NCBI GenBank assembly: GCA_963762615.1
Contig: CAVXLG010000017.1
Coordinates: 538,888 to 602,887, forward strand
DNA from: PALSA-505 sp963762615
Lineage (GTDB): Bacteria; Actinomycetota; Actinomycetes; Streptosporangiales; Streptosporangiaceae
Reading direction: 5' to 3'
DNA length: 64,000 bases
Under the pieces are notes generated by a model, which was not told where the DNA came from, made no database searches, and saw only the letters and a program-made list of their open reading frames with translations. This document shows positions 26,970 through 36,422 of this stretch, piece after piece; position 1 is the first letter of the stretch; the number at the start of each line of letters is the position of its first letter. A program made the position numbers and the translations under genes.

Positions 26970-29146
26970 TCAGGAGTGCGCGGCGGCGCCGAGCACAGCG
27001 GCTTGGCCGAGCAGCCGTTCCCCGGCCCGGATCAGTGCCCGCGCCGCCGTGACGTTGAGCGTGCGGCCGTCGAACGCCGCGCCGAGTAGCAGGGCGTGCA
27101 TCCGCGCGCCGATCGTGTCTCGCTTGGCGCCGAGTCGCTGCAACCGGTTCTCGATCCGGGTGTAGGTGCCGTCCCTGGGCGAATTACTGGCCAATGCGCG
27201 GGTGGAGGCGCGGAGGGTGTCCAGGCCGAACGCCCCGACCGCCGCCTCCAGCTGGGTGTAGACCCGGCCCAGGCGGAGCAGGGTGCCGCGGTGCGCCCGC
27301 ATCCCGGGGGGCAGGGCGGACGGGCTAATGATCTCCCCGAGCACCCGGCCGTCCGGTGCATAGCCGGGGCGGAGCCCCAGCAGCGCCATCATGGTCGGCT
27401 CGGTGTTGGTGTGGTCGGACCAGACCGAGTTGTCGACGCCGTGGTGCGCGACGCCTGGCCCGACCATGCCCACCCAGGTGGTGTTGATCTGCCCCGCCAC
27501 AGTGCCGTGGTTCCACGCGTCCGTTCCCTTGGGCTGGGTGAAGCACGACTTCCCGCACGAAGCGCTGCCGCTGGTCAGCCAGAAGTTGGGGTTGCCGAAC
27601 ATCACCATTGTCGGGGTGCGCTTGGGATCACCGGTGATCATGTGCAGGAGCTTCAGCTCCACCGGGTCGGCCAGGTATCTGGTGAGCCGCTCAGTCTGGC
27701 CGGAGGCCAGGTTGTCGCCGGTCAGCGTGGCGGTGGCCCGCTCCAGCGAGCGCACCGCCGGGTTCGTCCGGCCCGGCTGGCCGTGCACGTAGATGGCCGG
27801 CGCGGAGTCGGCCTCGACGTCGAATGGCGTGGTGATGCCCTTGGCGGCGAGCAGCCCGGTCAGGTTGCCGTTCACCTCGCCGATATTGCTGTAGTGGCAC
27901 GGGACGGTCACGCCGTTGCAGCCTGCCGGGGTCGGCGCGCTGCCGACGAAGTGGTCGCCCTCGTCGGCGGTGACTACGAACAGCGTGTTGGCCTTGGTGA
28001 TGCCGTGCGCGGCGAGCTGGGCGAAGAACGTGCCGAACGCGGCGTTGTACTCCTGGGCTTGCTTGACGTAACCGGCCTGGCCGGGGCCGAACGGGCCGGA
28101 TCCGTTGAAGTTATCGTGCAGGTCGGACAGGTAGGTGAAAGTGACGGGGATGCCGTGCGTCTGCATATCCAGGGTGTAGGCGAGCGAGTTGACCGCCGTC
28201 ATCCCGTCATAGCCGGGGAACCCGATGTCACCGCTTGAGTCCTTGATGACCTGGCCGTCCAGGTTGCGGACCGGCCCGCTCGGGCTGATCACCGGCTGGA
28301 CGAACTTGTTCCCATACAGCGCGCGGTAACCGTGATACCCGCCCGGCTCGTCGGGCAGCACGTCCGGCCGCGACCCGGCACTGCAGACCGCCGACCCGAG
28401 GGCGCAGTGCACGGCCAGGCCCATGAAGTCCGCCTCGGCCTTGCTCTGCAGGTTCGGGTTGGCCGCCTCCTTGGCTTCTGGCGAGTTCGCGCCGAACACG
28501 TGTGGCACGTCCGGGAGGGTGTTCTCCAATTCGGTGTTCGCGCTGGCGACCGTGCCGAAGTTGCAGCCCGCCTTGGTGTAGGCGGCCCATGGGCCGGCGG
28601 ATTCTTGCGGTCGGTGCCGATCATCGTCGTGGTGTGGTCACCGACCGGCTTGCTCGCCAGGCCCGTGTCATAGTCCACGATGGGGTCGGTCCAATAGGCG
28701 AACGAGCCGGCGGTGTGGGTGGTCCCGTCGGGCTGGTAGTAGTTGTATTCGTTGGCGATCGGGATGCCCTGATCGGCGCCGTACAGGCCGCTCTCGAGCG
28801 TGACGCTGTCGTCGGCGGTATGCGCGATCAGCGGCGTGTGCTCATGGGTGATCAGCGTGCCGTTGCCGGTGAGGAAGTCCCGCAGGTTCGGCATCTGCTG
28901 CAGGTCACTGGGGACGTTGAGGTTGTCCCTGGTGTAGTGCACGTTGTCGAACATCATGTAAATGACGTGCTGGATCTTCCCGCCCGCGCCCAGCGTGCAG
29001 CCTGCCTGCCCCGCATCGAGGCGCGCCGCGGCGCGGCCCACCCCAGCGGAGGGCCAGGCGGCCGCCCCGGCGGTCGCGGTGACTCCCACCGCGAGAGCGC
29101 TCGCGGCCAGCAGCGTCAGCGGCCTGAAAAACCTTGTCCCGAGCAT
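26970..29146 (-). pseudogene. Secreted phosphoesterase/alkaline phosphatase-like, frameshifted
   Basis: ATG 29146 follows GGAGGTGACCTA. A signal peptide (FRPLTLLAASALAVGVTATA) precedes the phosphoesterase core: HVIYMMFDNVHYTRDN, TPLIAHTADDSVTLESGLYG, TLFVVTADEGDHFVG, and SVWSDHTNTEPTMMALLGL with metal-binding Asp/His positions. Near 28595 a single base is missing (GCCGGCG-GATTC), shifting the frame between KNPPA and PWAAYTKAGCNFGT. Restored, it would be about 725 residues. Such proteins are extracellular phosphatases with unknown substrate. Whether the lesion is biological cannot be told. Confidence 0.82.
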
Positions 29147-29929
29147 TAGGTCACCTCCGGTCCGCGGGGGTATCCGGCATGGCCGGCCCGAGCTAGCCAA
29201 ACACTGGCGGGAAACGTTCCGGGGAACTCACCACGGCGGACGGCTGAACCTCACCCTTCCGGCCGCTTGCGCGGGCCGACGATCCGCCTCCTGCCCTCTC
29301 CACGGTCGCGCCTACCCCTTCCGTGGCCAGCCTCCGGCGCGGCGAACGTGCTGCCGCCGGCGCAGTCAGGTCCCGCCACCCTGCGCAACCGGTGTCCCGC
29401 CTGCGTAGCCGGCCGCGACGTTCCCCACTAGCCATACCTCGATCACCCGAGATCACCGCCGACGTTAACCAATGTTCACTACCACTGTCTATGCATGAAT
29501 TGGCTCGGTGTGTCCCTGAGCTAACACTCCAGCGCCGCACGCGGCGCGGCGCCAGCGCCCGAAGTGCACAAACCAGCCAGCACCTCGTACGGATCGAGGT
29601 AACCACGCCCCTCGCGGCAACCGACCGCGTCCATAGCCCTCGCACACCGTCTTTACGCAGAACGCCCGTTCGGGCGCGGTAACGACAGCCGCCCCGCGAT
29701 CCTGGTTGCCGACCATAGCGGCGGCTCGGCGAGCGTTCTCACTGACCACTTCTGCCACCCAGCGTGATGCTGTCGATCGACATACCCTAGGCCAACCTCG
29801 GACAGGCTCCGTAAGAGCCATCTGCCGGAGGTCACCGTCGGTGGCTGGCCGAGGTGCTTGTCGATCTAGCACCACGACCGCCTGGCGGCTACATCATGCC
29901 TGACCTGGCGCGCTTTACGCGGCAATAGC
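29147..29929. other. Intergenic, nothing recognised
   Basis: About 780 bases with overlapping open frames on both strands, none with family resemblance. The phosphatase promoter should lie near 29150-29220. Confidence 0.5.
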
Positions 29930-30380
29930 GGATGGTTGCCGCGGATGGCCAGGGGTGGCCGGGTGCTCAGGGGCCGGACACCAGTTCACGGATGGGCAGC
30001 CCCGGCCGCATCCCCGTCCGCGGTCCAGCCGACGAGGCCGTGGCGGTCGGTCAAGGTGGTCGGGTGCTCGAGGCCCAGCACCCGCTCCTCGATGGCAGCA
30101 GCGCCGCGAGCTGGTCGCGGGCCCCGGCCGCATCCCCGGCATGCCCGGGGAAACCGGCGAGGTAGGCACGGGTGATCAAGGTTTTCCGGATGCTCGGAGC
30201 CCAGCACCCGCTCGCGGCTGGGCAGCAGCGCGGCGAGCTGGTCGCGGGCGCCGGCCGCATCCCCCGCCTTGCCGGTGTGGATGGCGAGGTTGGCGCTGGC
30301 GGTCAGGGTGGCCGGGTGCTCGGAGCCCAACCCGCTCCTGGATGGGCAGCAGCGCGGCGTACTGGTGGCCGCCGGAATAA
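29930..30380 (-). pseudogene. TPR-repeat protein remnant
   Basis: In several minus frames there are three to four decayed copies of a 42-residue TPR unit: RDQLAALLPSRERVLGSEHP, ATLTASANLAIHTGKAGDAA. Frames change between copies and there is no start. This unit is typical of the C-terminal part of actinobacterial NB-ARC/TPR proteins. A related fragment lies at 32770-32965, beyond the MarR-MFS pair. Confidence 0.75.
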
Positions 30381-30392
30381 ACTCGTGAGGCT

Positions 30393-30434
30393 CCTCATTA
30401 TGAGGGGTAAGAACGTGAATCCGCTCATGATGAG
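30393..30434. promoter_or_regulatory. Two MarR-type palindromic operators
   Basis: CCTCAT-T-ATGAGG (30393-30405) and CTCAT-G-ATGAG (30424-30434) are matching palindromes with centres 30 bases apart, about three helical turns. They lie just upstream of the MarR start at 30470 and are probable autoregulatory sites. Confidence 0.72.
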
Positions 30435-30469
30435 GCGGGTCAGCGTCTGTGTACGCCGGAAGGGCAGTC

Positions 30470-30937
30470 ATGATCACGCCTGAGCAGGTAGGCGAGCGGT
30501 ACCTCGCGGTCCATCACCGGATGTTCCGCGCCGTCAACGATCAGATGAGCGAATGCGGCCTGTCCATGGCCCGGACCAAGGTGCTGATGCGGCTCCGCGA
30601 GCAGGGACCCACCCGGCAGAGCGTGCTGGCCGCCGACTTCGGGCTGTCCCCGCACTCCATCACCGACATCGTCAACGCGCTGGAGCGCCTGGGCCTGGCC
30701 GAGCGCCGGCCGGACGCCACCGACCGCCGGGCCAAGCTCGTCGCCATCACCAACGCGGGCGAGAGCTCCCTGGGCGTGGCGTCGGCCGCCCGCGAGCGGC
30801 TGCTCAGGCAGATCTTTGGCGCCCTGGGCCAGGAGGACCGGGCGACCTTGCTCCGCTTGCTCGACGTCCTCGACGACGCGACCCAGCCGCTGATCACCTC
30901 GCCGGCCGCGCCCGGCACACCCATGGTCCCGGCATGA
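30470..30937 (+). CDS. MarR-family regulator
   Basis: This 155-residue winged-helix protein starts at ATG 30470. The sequence shows ERYLAVHHRMFRAVNDQMSE, LSMARTKVLMRLREQGPTRQ, recognition helix region AADFGLSPHSITDIVNALER, the wing LAERRPDATDRRAKLVAITN, and a C-terminal dimer helix. It presumably represses itself and the efflux gene 68 bases downstream, with release by a small ligand. Both genes are intact while the sequences around them are decayed, which suggests recent arrival or selection. Confidence 0.9.
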   Translation: MITPEQVGERYLAVHHRMFRAVNDQMSECGLSMARTKVLMRLREQGPTRQSVLAADFGLSPHSITDIVNALERLGLAERRPDATDRRAKLVAITNAGESSLGVASAARERLLRQIFGALGQEDRATLLRLLDVLDDATQPLITSPAAPGTPMVPA

Positions 30938-31005
30938 TCGCCGGGATCGGCACGACCCGCGCCACCCAGACCAGTCACGCTTCTCACCCGGGGGTATAGC
31001 CCGTC

Positions 31006-32562
31006 ATGTCATCCGTGTCCTCTGCCGCAGGCGGCCACCGCCCCGCAGCCAGCGACCACCGCTGGCTCATCCTGGTGATCGTGGCTGTCGCCCAGCTCAT
31101 GGTGGTGCTGGACGCCACCGTCGTGAACATCGCCCTACCATCTGCCCAGCACGCGCTGGGGTTTCCCAACAGCGACCGGCAGTGGGTGGTGACCGCTTAC
31201 GCCCTGGCGTTCGGCAGCTTGCTGCTGGTCGGCGGCCGGCTCGGCGACATGTTCAGCCGCAAGCGGGTGTTCATCACCGGCCTGGCCGGGTTCGCCCTCG
31301 CCTCGGCACTGGGCGGCGCTGCCGTCTCGTTCGAGATGCTCGTGATCGCCCGGACGCTGCAGGGCGCGTTCGGCGCCATTCTCGCGCCCGCCGCCCTGGG
31401 CACCCTGGTCAGCACGTTCCGTGAGCCGCGCGAGCGTGGCCGGGCGTTCGGCGTCTTCGGGTCGGTCGCCGTCGGCGGCGGCGCGGTGGGCCTGATCCTC
31501 GGCGGCGTCCTCACCGAGTATTTCTCCTGGCGCTGGTGCCTGTATGTCAACCTGATCTTCGCCGCGATCGCGATCGCCGGCGCCCTGGCCTACATGCGCA
31601 GCATCCGGCCGGACAGCCGCCCGCGGATGGACTGGGCGGGAGCCGTGCTCGCCTCGGCCGGGCTGTTCCTCATCGTCTTCGGGTTCTCGCACGCGGAAGT
31701 GGCGGGCTGGACCGCGGCCCTGACCATCGGCTCGCTCGTCGCGGGCGTGATCCTGCTCGCGGCGTTCGCGTTCGCCGAGAGCAGGGTCAGCCACCCCCTG
31801 CTCCCGCTGCGGGTGATCCTGAACCGGGCCAGGGGCGGCTCCTACGTCGCGGTCGGGCTGACCGGGATCGCGATCTTCGGCGTGTTCCTGTTCCTCACCT
31901 ACTACCTCCAGGAGGTCAAGGGCTACAGCCCGGTGGCCAGCGGGCTGGCCTTCCTGCCGATGATCGCCTGCATCCTGCTCAGCTCGAACACCTCCAGCAT
32001 CGTGCTGCTGCCCCGGCTCGGGCCGCGGACGCTGATCGCTGTCGGCATGCTGATCGGCGGCGGCGGAATGGCCTACCTCACCCAGCTCACCGTGACCTCC
32101 AGCTACGCGGGCAGCGTCCTGCCGGCGCTGCTGGCCATGGGCCTCGGCTTCGGCATGATCTTCTCGCCTGCCATCAACACCGCCACCTCCGGGGTGGCCC
32201 GGCAGGACTCGGGTGTGGCCTCGGCGCTGGTCAACACGATGCAGCAGGTCGGCGGGTCGATCGGCACCGCAGCGCTGAGCACAGTGGCGCTGACGGCGAC
32301 GGCAACCTACCTGGCCGCGCACCGCGCGGGCCCGCTGGCGCCGGCCACCGCCGCGGTGCACGGCTACACCATGGCGTTCACGGTGTCGGCGGCGCTGCTC
32401 GGCCTCGGCGCGCTGCTGACGGCCCTGCTGGTGCCGTCCAAGAGCCGACTGGAGGAGCTCAGGAACGCGGCTCCGGTTGCTGCCGATGTCGCTCCGGCGC
32501 GCAGCCCGGCCCTGGCGGACGCCATGAGCACCCAGTCAGCCGACCCGTCCCGGCCATCGTGA
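31006..32562 (+). CDS. DHA2-type MFS drug exporter, 14 TM
   Basis: This 518-residue proton-driven exporter of the DHA2 (EmrB/QacA) group has motif D1 near LMVVLDATVVNIALPSAQHA, motif A GGRLGDMFSRKRVF, motif B IARTLQGAFGAILAPAALGT, and motif C GGAVGLILGGVLTEYFSWRW. Fourteen hydrophobic segments can be counted. The C-terminus is a short polar tail. It probably exports lipophilic drugs or an antibiotic. It is downstream of and likely controlled by the MarR gene. Confidence 0.92.
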   Translation: MSSVSSAAGGHRPAASDHRWLILVIVAVAQLMVVLDATVVNIALPSAQHALGFPNSDRQWVVTAYALAFGSLLLVGGRLGDMFSRKRVFITGLAGFALASALGGAAVSFEMLVIARTLQGAFGAILAPAALGTLVSTFREPRERGRAFGVFGSVAVGGGAVGLILGGVLTEYFSWRWCLYVNLIFAAIAIAGALAYMRSIRPDSRPRMDWAGAVLASAGLFLIVFGFSHAEVAGWTAALTIGSLVAGVILLAAFAFAESRVSHPLLPLRVILNRARGGSYVAVGLTGIAIFGVFLFLTYYLQEVKGYSPVASGLAFLPMIACILLSSNTSSIVLLPRLGPRTLIAVGMLIGGGGMAYLTQLTVTSSYAGSVLPALLAMGLGFGMIFSPAINTATSGVARQDSGVASALVNTMQQVGGSIGTAALSTVALTATATYLAAHRAGPLAPATAAVHGYTMAFTVSAALLGLGALLTALLVPSKSRLEELRNAAPVAADVAPARSPALADAMSTQSADPSRPS

Positions 32563-32615
32563 GCTGATGGCCGAGCGGTGCGCGGGGCAACGGTTCGGCG
32601 CAGGCGCAGAAGAAA

Positions 32616-32653
32616 CCGGGACGGTCTCCGGCACATGCCGACGGCCGTCCCGG
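32616..32653 (+). terminator. Hairpin after the MFS gene
   Basis: CCGGGACGG and CCGTCCCGG form a 9-bp stem with a 20-base loop, 54 bases beyond the stop of the exporter. No T-run follows, as is usual in actinomycetes. Confidence 0.5.
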
Positions 32654-32769
32654 CGGCTTACCCGGCCACGAGTGCTTCCCCAGAAGCGCCGCCTGCTCAT
32701 CACGATGCGGCAAGCCGGAACGCCGCCAGGCGCAGCGCCATGTACAGGTCGTCGCGCTGCGGGCTGGTC

Positions 32770-32965
32770 TTGAGGTTGACTCCGGCCGCATCCCCCCGCT
32801 ACCCCGGGTCCAGAAGGCGAGGTGGCTGCGGGTGGCCAGAGTGTTCAGGTGCTCGGGTCCCATGATCTGCCAATTCAGTTCGCCTCGGGATCCGCTTCCT
32901 TGGTCCAGTAGGCGAGATTGTTTCGGCAATCCTGGTGTCTGGGGTGCTCCGGGCCCGGGATCCGC
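32770..32965 (-). pseudogene. TPR-repeat protein remnant, second part
   Basis: Minus frames give GPEHPRHQDCRNNLAYWTKE and GPEHLNTLATRSHLAFWTRG, two units of the same NB-ARC/TPR repeat type found at 29930-30380, separated by a frameshift. Orientation is the same, so both may come from one gene split by the MarR-MFS insertion. Confidence 0.65.
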
Positions 32966-33206
32966 TGAATCCCGGACGGATACAGGGGCCTGGCCGCTGA
33001 TGCTGGCTAACTTAGTGGTCGTCAACCGATCAGATCGGCGTGTAGGGAGCGCCCTCTGCTGTGGCGGTATTGCGAGGTGCCGGGGTCGACCCGTCGATGC
33101 GTTGATTGGCTGAAAGCATGTGCAATCCCGCCCGCGGTCGACTTGGAGAGCCTCCGAGGTTACTCTGCGTCACCAAATGCCACCGGCATCGACGCGGGAT
33201 ATCGCT

Positions 33207-33237
33207 GTCGTGGCCCGGCCCTGCCGGGCCACGACAT
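33207..33237. terminator. Strong hairpin left of scar copy 4
   Basis: TGTCGTGGCCCGGC, loop CCT, and its exact complement form a perfect 14-bp stem. It lies 33 bases left of tRNA scar copy 4, the same position as the integrase terminator beside copy 5, so it may have ended a lost integrase gene. Confidence 0.6.
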
Positions 33238-33269
33238 CTGAACACACTAACGAAAACAGTTTCTGACCT

Positions 33270-33312
33270 GAGCCGCCTATCGGAATTGAACCGATGACCT
33301 ACGCATTACGAG
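33270..33312 (-). repeat. tRNA-Thr(CGT) 3'-half scar, attachment site copy 4
   Basis: Same as copy 1 with one change in the T-loop (AATTGAACC on the plus strand instead of AATCGAACC). No integrase gene remains beside it. Confidence 0.82.
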
Positions 33313-33408
33313 GAGGATTAGAAGCGTCCAGTGCCGTCCACCGGGTCACTCCTACCCTGCTCGCCCGGCTTCTCGGTCCGATCGCGTCCACGGTCATCCA
33401 GGGCTGTT

Positions 33409-33762
33409 GTTAGCAAATCCGTTAGCACGACCGGCAGGCCTCCATGGCTCGCGTCTGGATCACGTGACCTCCTGGTTGCAAACCAGGGCCAGGCCGGTCT
33501 GTGGCGGTCGCTGGGGCAGGTCGGTGATCTGCGGCAGCCTGCCGCGGTCGCTCGCTGCCGATAGCGTTGCTGTACCTGGGTGCTGTATGGCTCCCACCCC
33601 GCCGGGAGCCTGTGCGGCCTGAGCTTCCGCTTTTCAGGAGGCCTTGCAGGCCCAGGCCAGTCCACCATCGGTCGCCTGAGTGGCCAGGATGGCGCCCCGC
33701 TCCTTGTCGGAGTCCAGGACCGTCGCCTTATCTCCAGGACAGTTGTTAGCACTCTGTTAGCA
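33409..33762. repeat. Cluster of attachment-site fragments
   Basis: Within 350 bases there are a GTTAGCA pair (33409-33427), a tRNA-Ala anticodon arm CCTGGTTGCAAACCAGG (33467-33483), a GCTGTA pair (GTTGCTGTACCTGGGTGCTG, from 33563) and another GTTAGCA pair (33745-33762). It looks like a pile of old integration junctions. No gene is present. Confidence 0.6.
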
Positions 33763-33805
33763 AGATCGCATAGCCAAACGGATGTGACTGCTGGCGGCAT
33801 CCCAC

Positions 33806-33965
33806 CGTCACCGGCTGGGCCGCTGGCTGGGAGAACTTCAAGACGAGCTGCGCGCCCGGCTGGCGCCGGTGTTCTGCCAGGCCAGGTCGCGGCTGGCGGC
33901 GTTCGCCTACATCGGCGCGCTGCTGGCGGTACCTGGGGACCGCCCGACGAAGCTGCCCGCCGTGC
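33806..33965 (+). pseudogene. IS701-like transposase, N-terminal remnant
   Basis: The frame RLGRWLGELQDELRARLAPV, FCQARSRLAAFAYIGALLAV resembles the start of IS701-type transposases (a Leu/Arg-rich opening helix, then a -YIGALL- element). It ends within about 55 residues. The assignment is tentative. Confidence 0.45.
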
Positions 33966-34064
33966 CGTGCGTCAAGCCCCCCGCCCGGTACGCCGTGACC
34001 TGTGCCACCTCAGGCAGGAGTAAGCGGCCCATGGTGCTCCGGGCAGGCAGCCATAACGGCCGCG

Positions 34065-35137
34065 TCAGAATCGCGTCCAGCTGGTGCCGTCCCAGTGCAG
34101 GATCAGCGTCTTCAACTCGCCGCTTGCGGTTTCGTAGGACCCCACGGCCCAGGCATTGGAGGGCGATAGGGCGCGCACCTCGCGAAGGACGTTCGACCTC
34201 CGGCTGGGATTGGGGCTGGCTGCTCTGGTCCAGGCGGTGCCGTTCCAGCGAAGTATCAGCCCGTTCTGGGCGCTGCGGGTCCAGTAGTAGCCGACGGCCC
34301 AGGCGTCGTGAGGGGAGTGTGCGCTCACGTCGTAGAGCTGGCTGCCACCGGGGTTGCTTCCGCCTGGGCTGGGGCTGGCGACCCGTGCCCATGTCGCGCC
34401 GTTCCAGTGCAGCACCAGCGTCTTGGATATGAAGTTCTTCGTTGAGAAGTGGGTTCCGACCGCCCAGGCGTTGGATGGGGCGAGTGTGCTCAGCCCGAAG
34501 AGGAGGGGGTGAGAGACGCCGCCTGCGTGTAGTCAAGTGGTTTGGCCCCACCGGTCGTCGTGAATTTTGGTGACCACACTCAGCCATTCCAGTGCAGCAC
34601 CAGGGTCGTGCCCTCGCTGGTGCTGGACTGGTAGTAGCCGACCGCCCAGACGTCGTTAGGGGAGTGTGCGCTCACGCCAAGGAGGCCTAGAGATCCACCT
34701 CTGACACCCGCCGGGGTCGGGCTGGCAACTTTCGCCCAGCGGATGCCATTCCAGTGCAGGATCAGCGTCTTGTCGCTGGGGCTGTTCGGGGGGACATAAT
34801 CCCCGACCGCCCATGCGTCGCGGGGCGAGAGGGCGGTCACGGCTTCGAGGTGGTGGAAAGCCCCGGGGTTCGGGCTGGCCACCCTGGTCCAGGTCGTGCC
34901 GTTCCAGTGCAGGATCAGTGTCCGGCTCACGCCGCTGCTTGTGAAGCTGTTTCCGACGGCCCATCCGTCCGAGCGGGACAGGAAGGTCACGCTGCCCAGC
35001 TCGCCCGGGAAACTCGTGACCGAAGCGTGTGCCGGGGACGGCGCCGCCGCCGCGCCGAGCGCGAGGACTACTCCTAGAGAGCCGGCCATCCCGGCCAGCA
35101 GCCGGGACGGGCGGCAGCGGGAAACTGACATGTTCAT
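34065..35137 (-). pseudogene. Secreted repeat protein with AWAVG units, broken
   Basis: ATG 35137 starts a signal peptide (LLAGMAGSLGVVLALGAAAA, cleavage near PAHA). Then come at least five units of the pattern SPxDAWAVG...TLILHWNGTxWTRVASPNP, each about 45-55 residues, suggesting a beta-propeller on the cell surface or outside the cell. A TGA after LHWNG at 34580 and at least one frameshift between 34450 and 34560 separate units 3 and 4. The last units (34065-34430) are still recognisable. Ligand unknown. Confidence 0.8.
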
Positions 35138-35508
35138 GACCCCCAGGGCAGCGCACCAGCAGGGTGCCCGGATTCAGAGGGTGCGGTGCGCCTTCCCGCG
35201 GCGCCGGGCAGGTCATCCCACGCGACACGAACCGGGTGCCGGGCATCGACCGAAACCGGGCCACGAACTATGCCGCAACCCAAGGTCACCGGACAAGACC
35301 TTCTCGTTAGCATCTGGAGGCAGGGGGTCGCTGACGCATGTCAGCAGGTCGGCCCGGATCGGGATGGGCGGGCGGCCCTGGCTGAGCGACCAGAGGACGG
35401 CGAGTAGGCCAGGTACAGCTAGCAAGATCATGGACGTGACCGTTCGTCCAAGTTTCGGGCTCAGGGTGAAGGTTGCCTGGCTAGACTTTGTGGGCTGAAA
35501 GGACGGAT
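35138..35508. other. Intergenic, nothing recognised
   Basis: About 370 bases between two divergent broken genes with no supported feature. Confidence 0.45.
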
Positions 35509-35625
35509 ATGAAGGTCTTCATCAGCTGGTCGGGGCACCGTAGCCATGAGGTCGCCGATGCGCTCAACGCATGGCTGAAGAAGGTCATCCAAGTGCATGG
35601 CCTACTGCTTAGGAGATCGTTTTAG
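35509..35625 (+). pseudogene. TIR-domain protein, first 38 residues
   Basis: ATG 35509 follows AAAGGA. The product starts MKVFISWSGHRSHEVADALN and AWLKKVIQ, the first strand and helix of a bacterial TIR domain (usual pattern KVFISWSG-x-R-S-x-x-x-A). It then runs LLLRRSF and stops. The NADase core, with its catalytic Glu, is missing. Bacterial TIR proteins of this kind often serve in phage defence. It is too short to act and is a remnant. Confidence 0.6.
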
Positions 35626-35734
35626 ATCATGTCGTGACAAGCCTCGTGGCTGCTCACGGGCCCAATAGTTCTGCCCGTGAGTGACTGCTAGTCACCGCCC
35701 CTACTCCCCCGGTCGGGCACGCAGCGGGCACGGC

Positions 35735-35872
35735 GGCCTCTTCATCCCGAAGCCAAATCTGAGGGCCGTCATCGTGGGGCAGGTGCGCAGGTGGCCTGCG
35801 CGCCTTGTCCGCTCGCGTCCAGTGGCGTGTCTCCACGTCCGGTGCGATCGTTACTCAGTTGGTTACTCGCCC
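35735..35872. repeat. Interspersed ~135-bp repeat, copy 3 (diverged)
   Basis: It shares GGCCTCTTC-TCCCGAAGCCAA at its left and GCGATCGTTACTCAGTTGGT at its right with the copies at 7515 and 41843. It abuts and probably truncated the IS630-type gene to its right. Confidence 0.5.
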
Positions 35873-35879
35873 CGCTGGG

Positions 35880-36190
35880 CGGGGACCTGGCGACCTTCTT
35901 GATCTCCCGCCGCCGCGCGAGGGTGAACTTCGGCGGGCGGCCGTCGTTATACCTGGGGTACAGCGAGGCGAACCCATCCGCGTTGAAGTTGCGGACCACA
36001 TCCCGAACCCGGTCCTCGCTGGTGAAGGCGACCTTCGCGATCGCGGGCACGGGACGCCCTGGGCCGACAGCAGCACCATCTGTGCCCGCCGCCAGGTCAC
36101 CACTGAGCCCCTGCCGCGGCGGACGATCCGTACCAGGCGCTGTCCCTCATCATCGTCGATCTCACGCACCCGCAGGTGTTCGGTCACCGG
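35880..36190 (-). pseudogene. IS630-family transposase, N-terminal fragment
   Basis: The minus strand encodes REIDDDEGQRLVRIVRRGRG, SVVTWRRAQMVLLSAQG and, after a one-base shift near 36050, VPAIAKVAFTSEDRVRDVVR, FNADGFASLYPRYNDGRPPK and FTLARRREIKKVARS. This is the helix-turn-helix half of an IS630 transposase. The DDE half is missing where the interspersed repeat begins. Confidence 0.75.
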
Positions 36191-36284
36191 CCCAGTCTCG
36201 GCGATCAGCACCACCGGCGGAAGCTGCAGGCCGAGCTCAGCCGGGGCGGACGTGACCTGCTATGGCACTAACATGGCCTGGGGG

Positions 36285-36422
36285 TTAACTGTGGTCTTCC
36301 CCCGCAGGGACTTCGTCGTCGGCCAGGAGCGCTTTCAGGACTGCGACGCTGGCCTCGACTTCCGCGATATGAACGTCCAGCTCGGCCACTACCTGCCTGA
36401 TCTTGTCATCACGCGCGCTCAT
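36285..36422 (-). CDS. 45-residue protein coupled to the XRE gene
   Basis: It begins MSARDDKIRQVVAELDVHIA and continues EVEASVAVLKALLADDEVPA, ending GEDHS. It is acidic and predicted to be one long amphipathic helix. Its ATG overlaps the stop of the XRE gene upstream (ATGA), so translation is coupled. Both genes share the idea of a C-terminal -LLxDDE- segment (LSALLGDDEPGEGKS in the XRE product; ALLADDEVPAGEDHS here). Function unknown; it may bind the regulator as a heteromeric coiled coil. Confidence 0.7.
   Translation of the reverse strand: MSARDDKIRQVVAELDVHIAEVEASVAVLKALLADDEVPAGEDHS

Noticed and set aside
27096..28238. 380-codon plus frame opposite the phosphatase
   Set aside because: It is an antisense shadow; the minus strand carries conserved phosphoesterase motifs.
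29930..30380. Repeated GC-rich units that resemble a CRISPR-like or satellite array
   Set aside because: Units are about 125 bp, decayed and translate to TPR repeats; there are no short identical repeats with unique spacers anywhere in the window.
31135..32361. 408-codon minus frame opposite the MFS gene
   Set aside because: It is an antisense shadow with highly biased composition; the plus frame has full MFS motifs.
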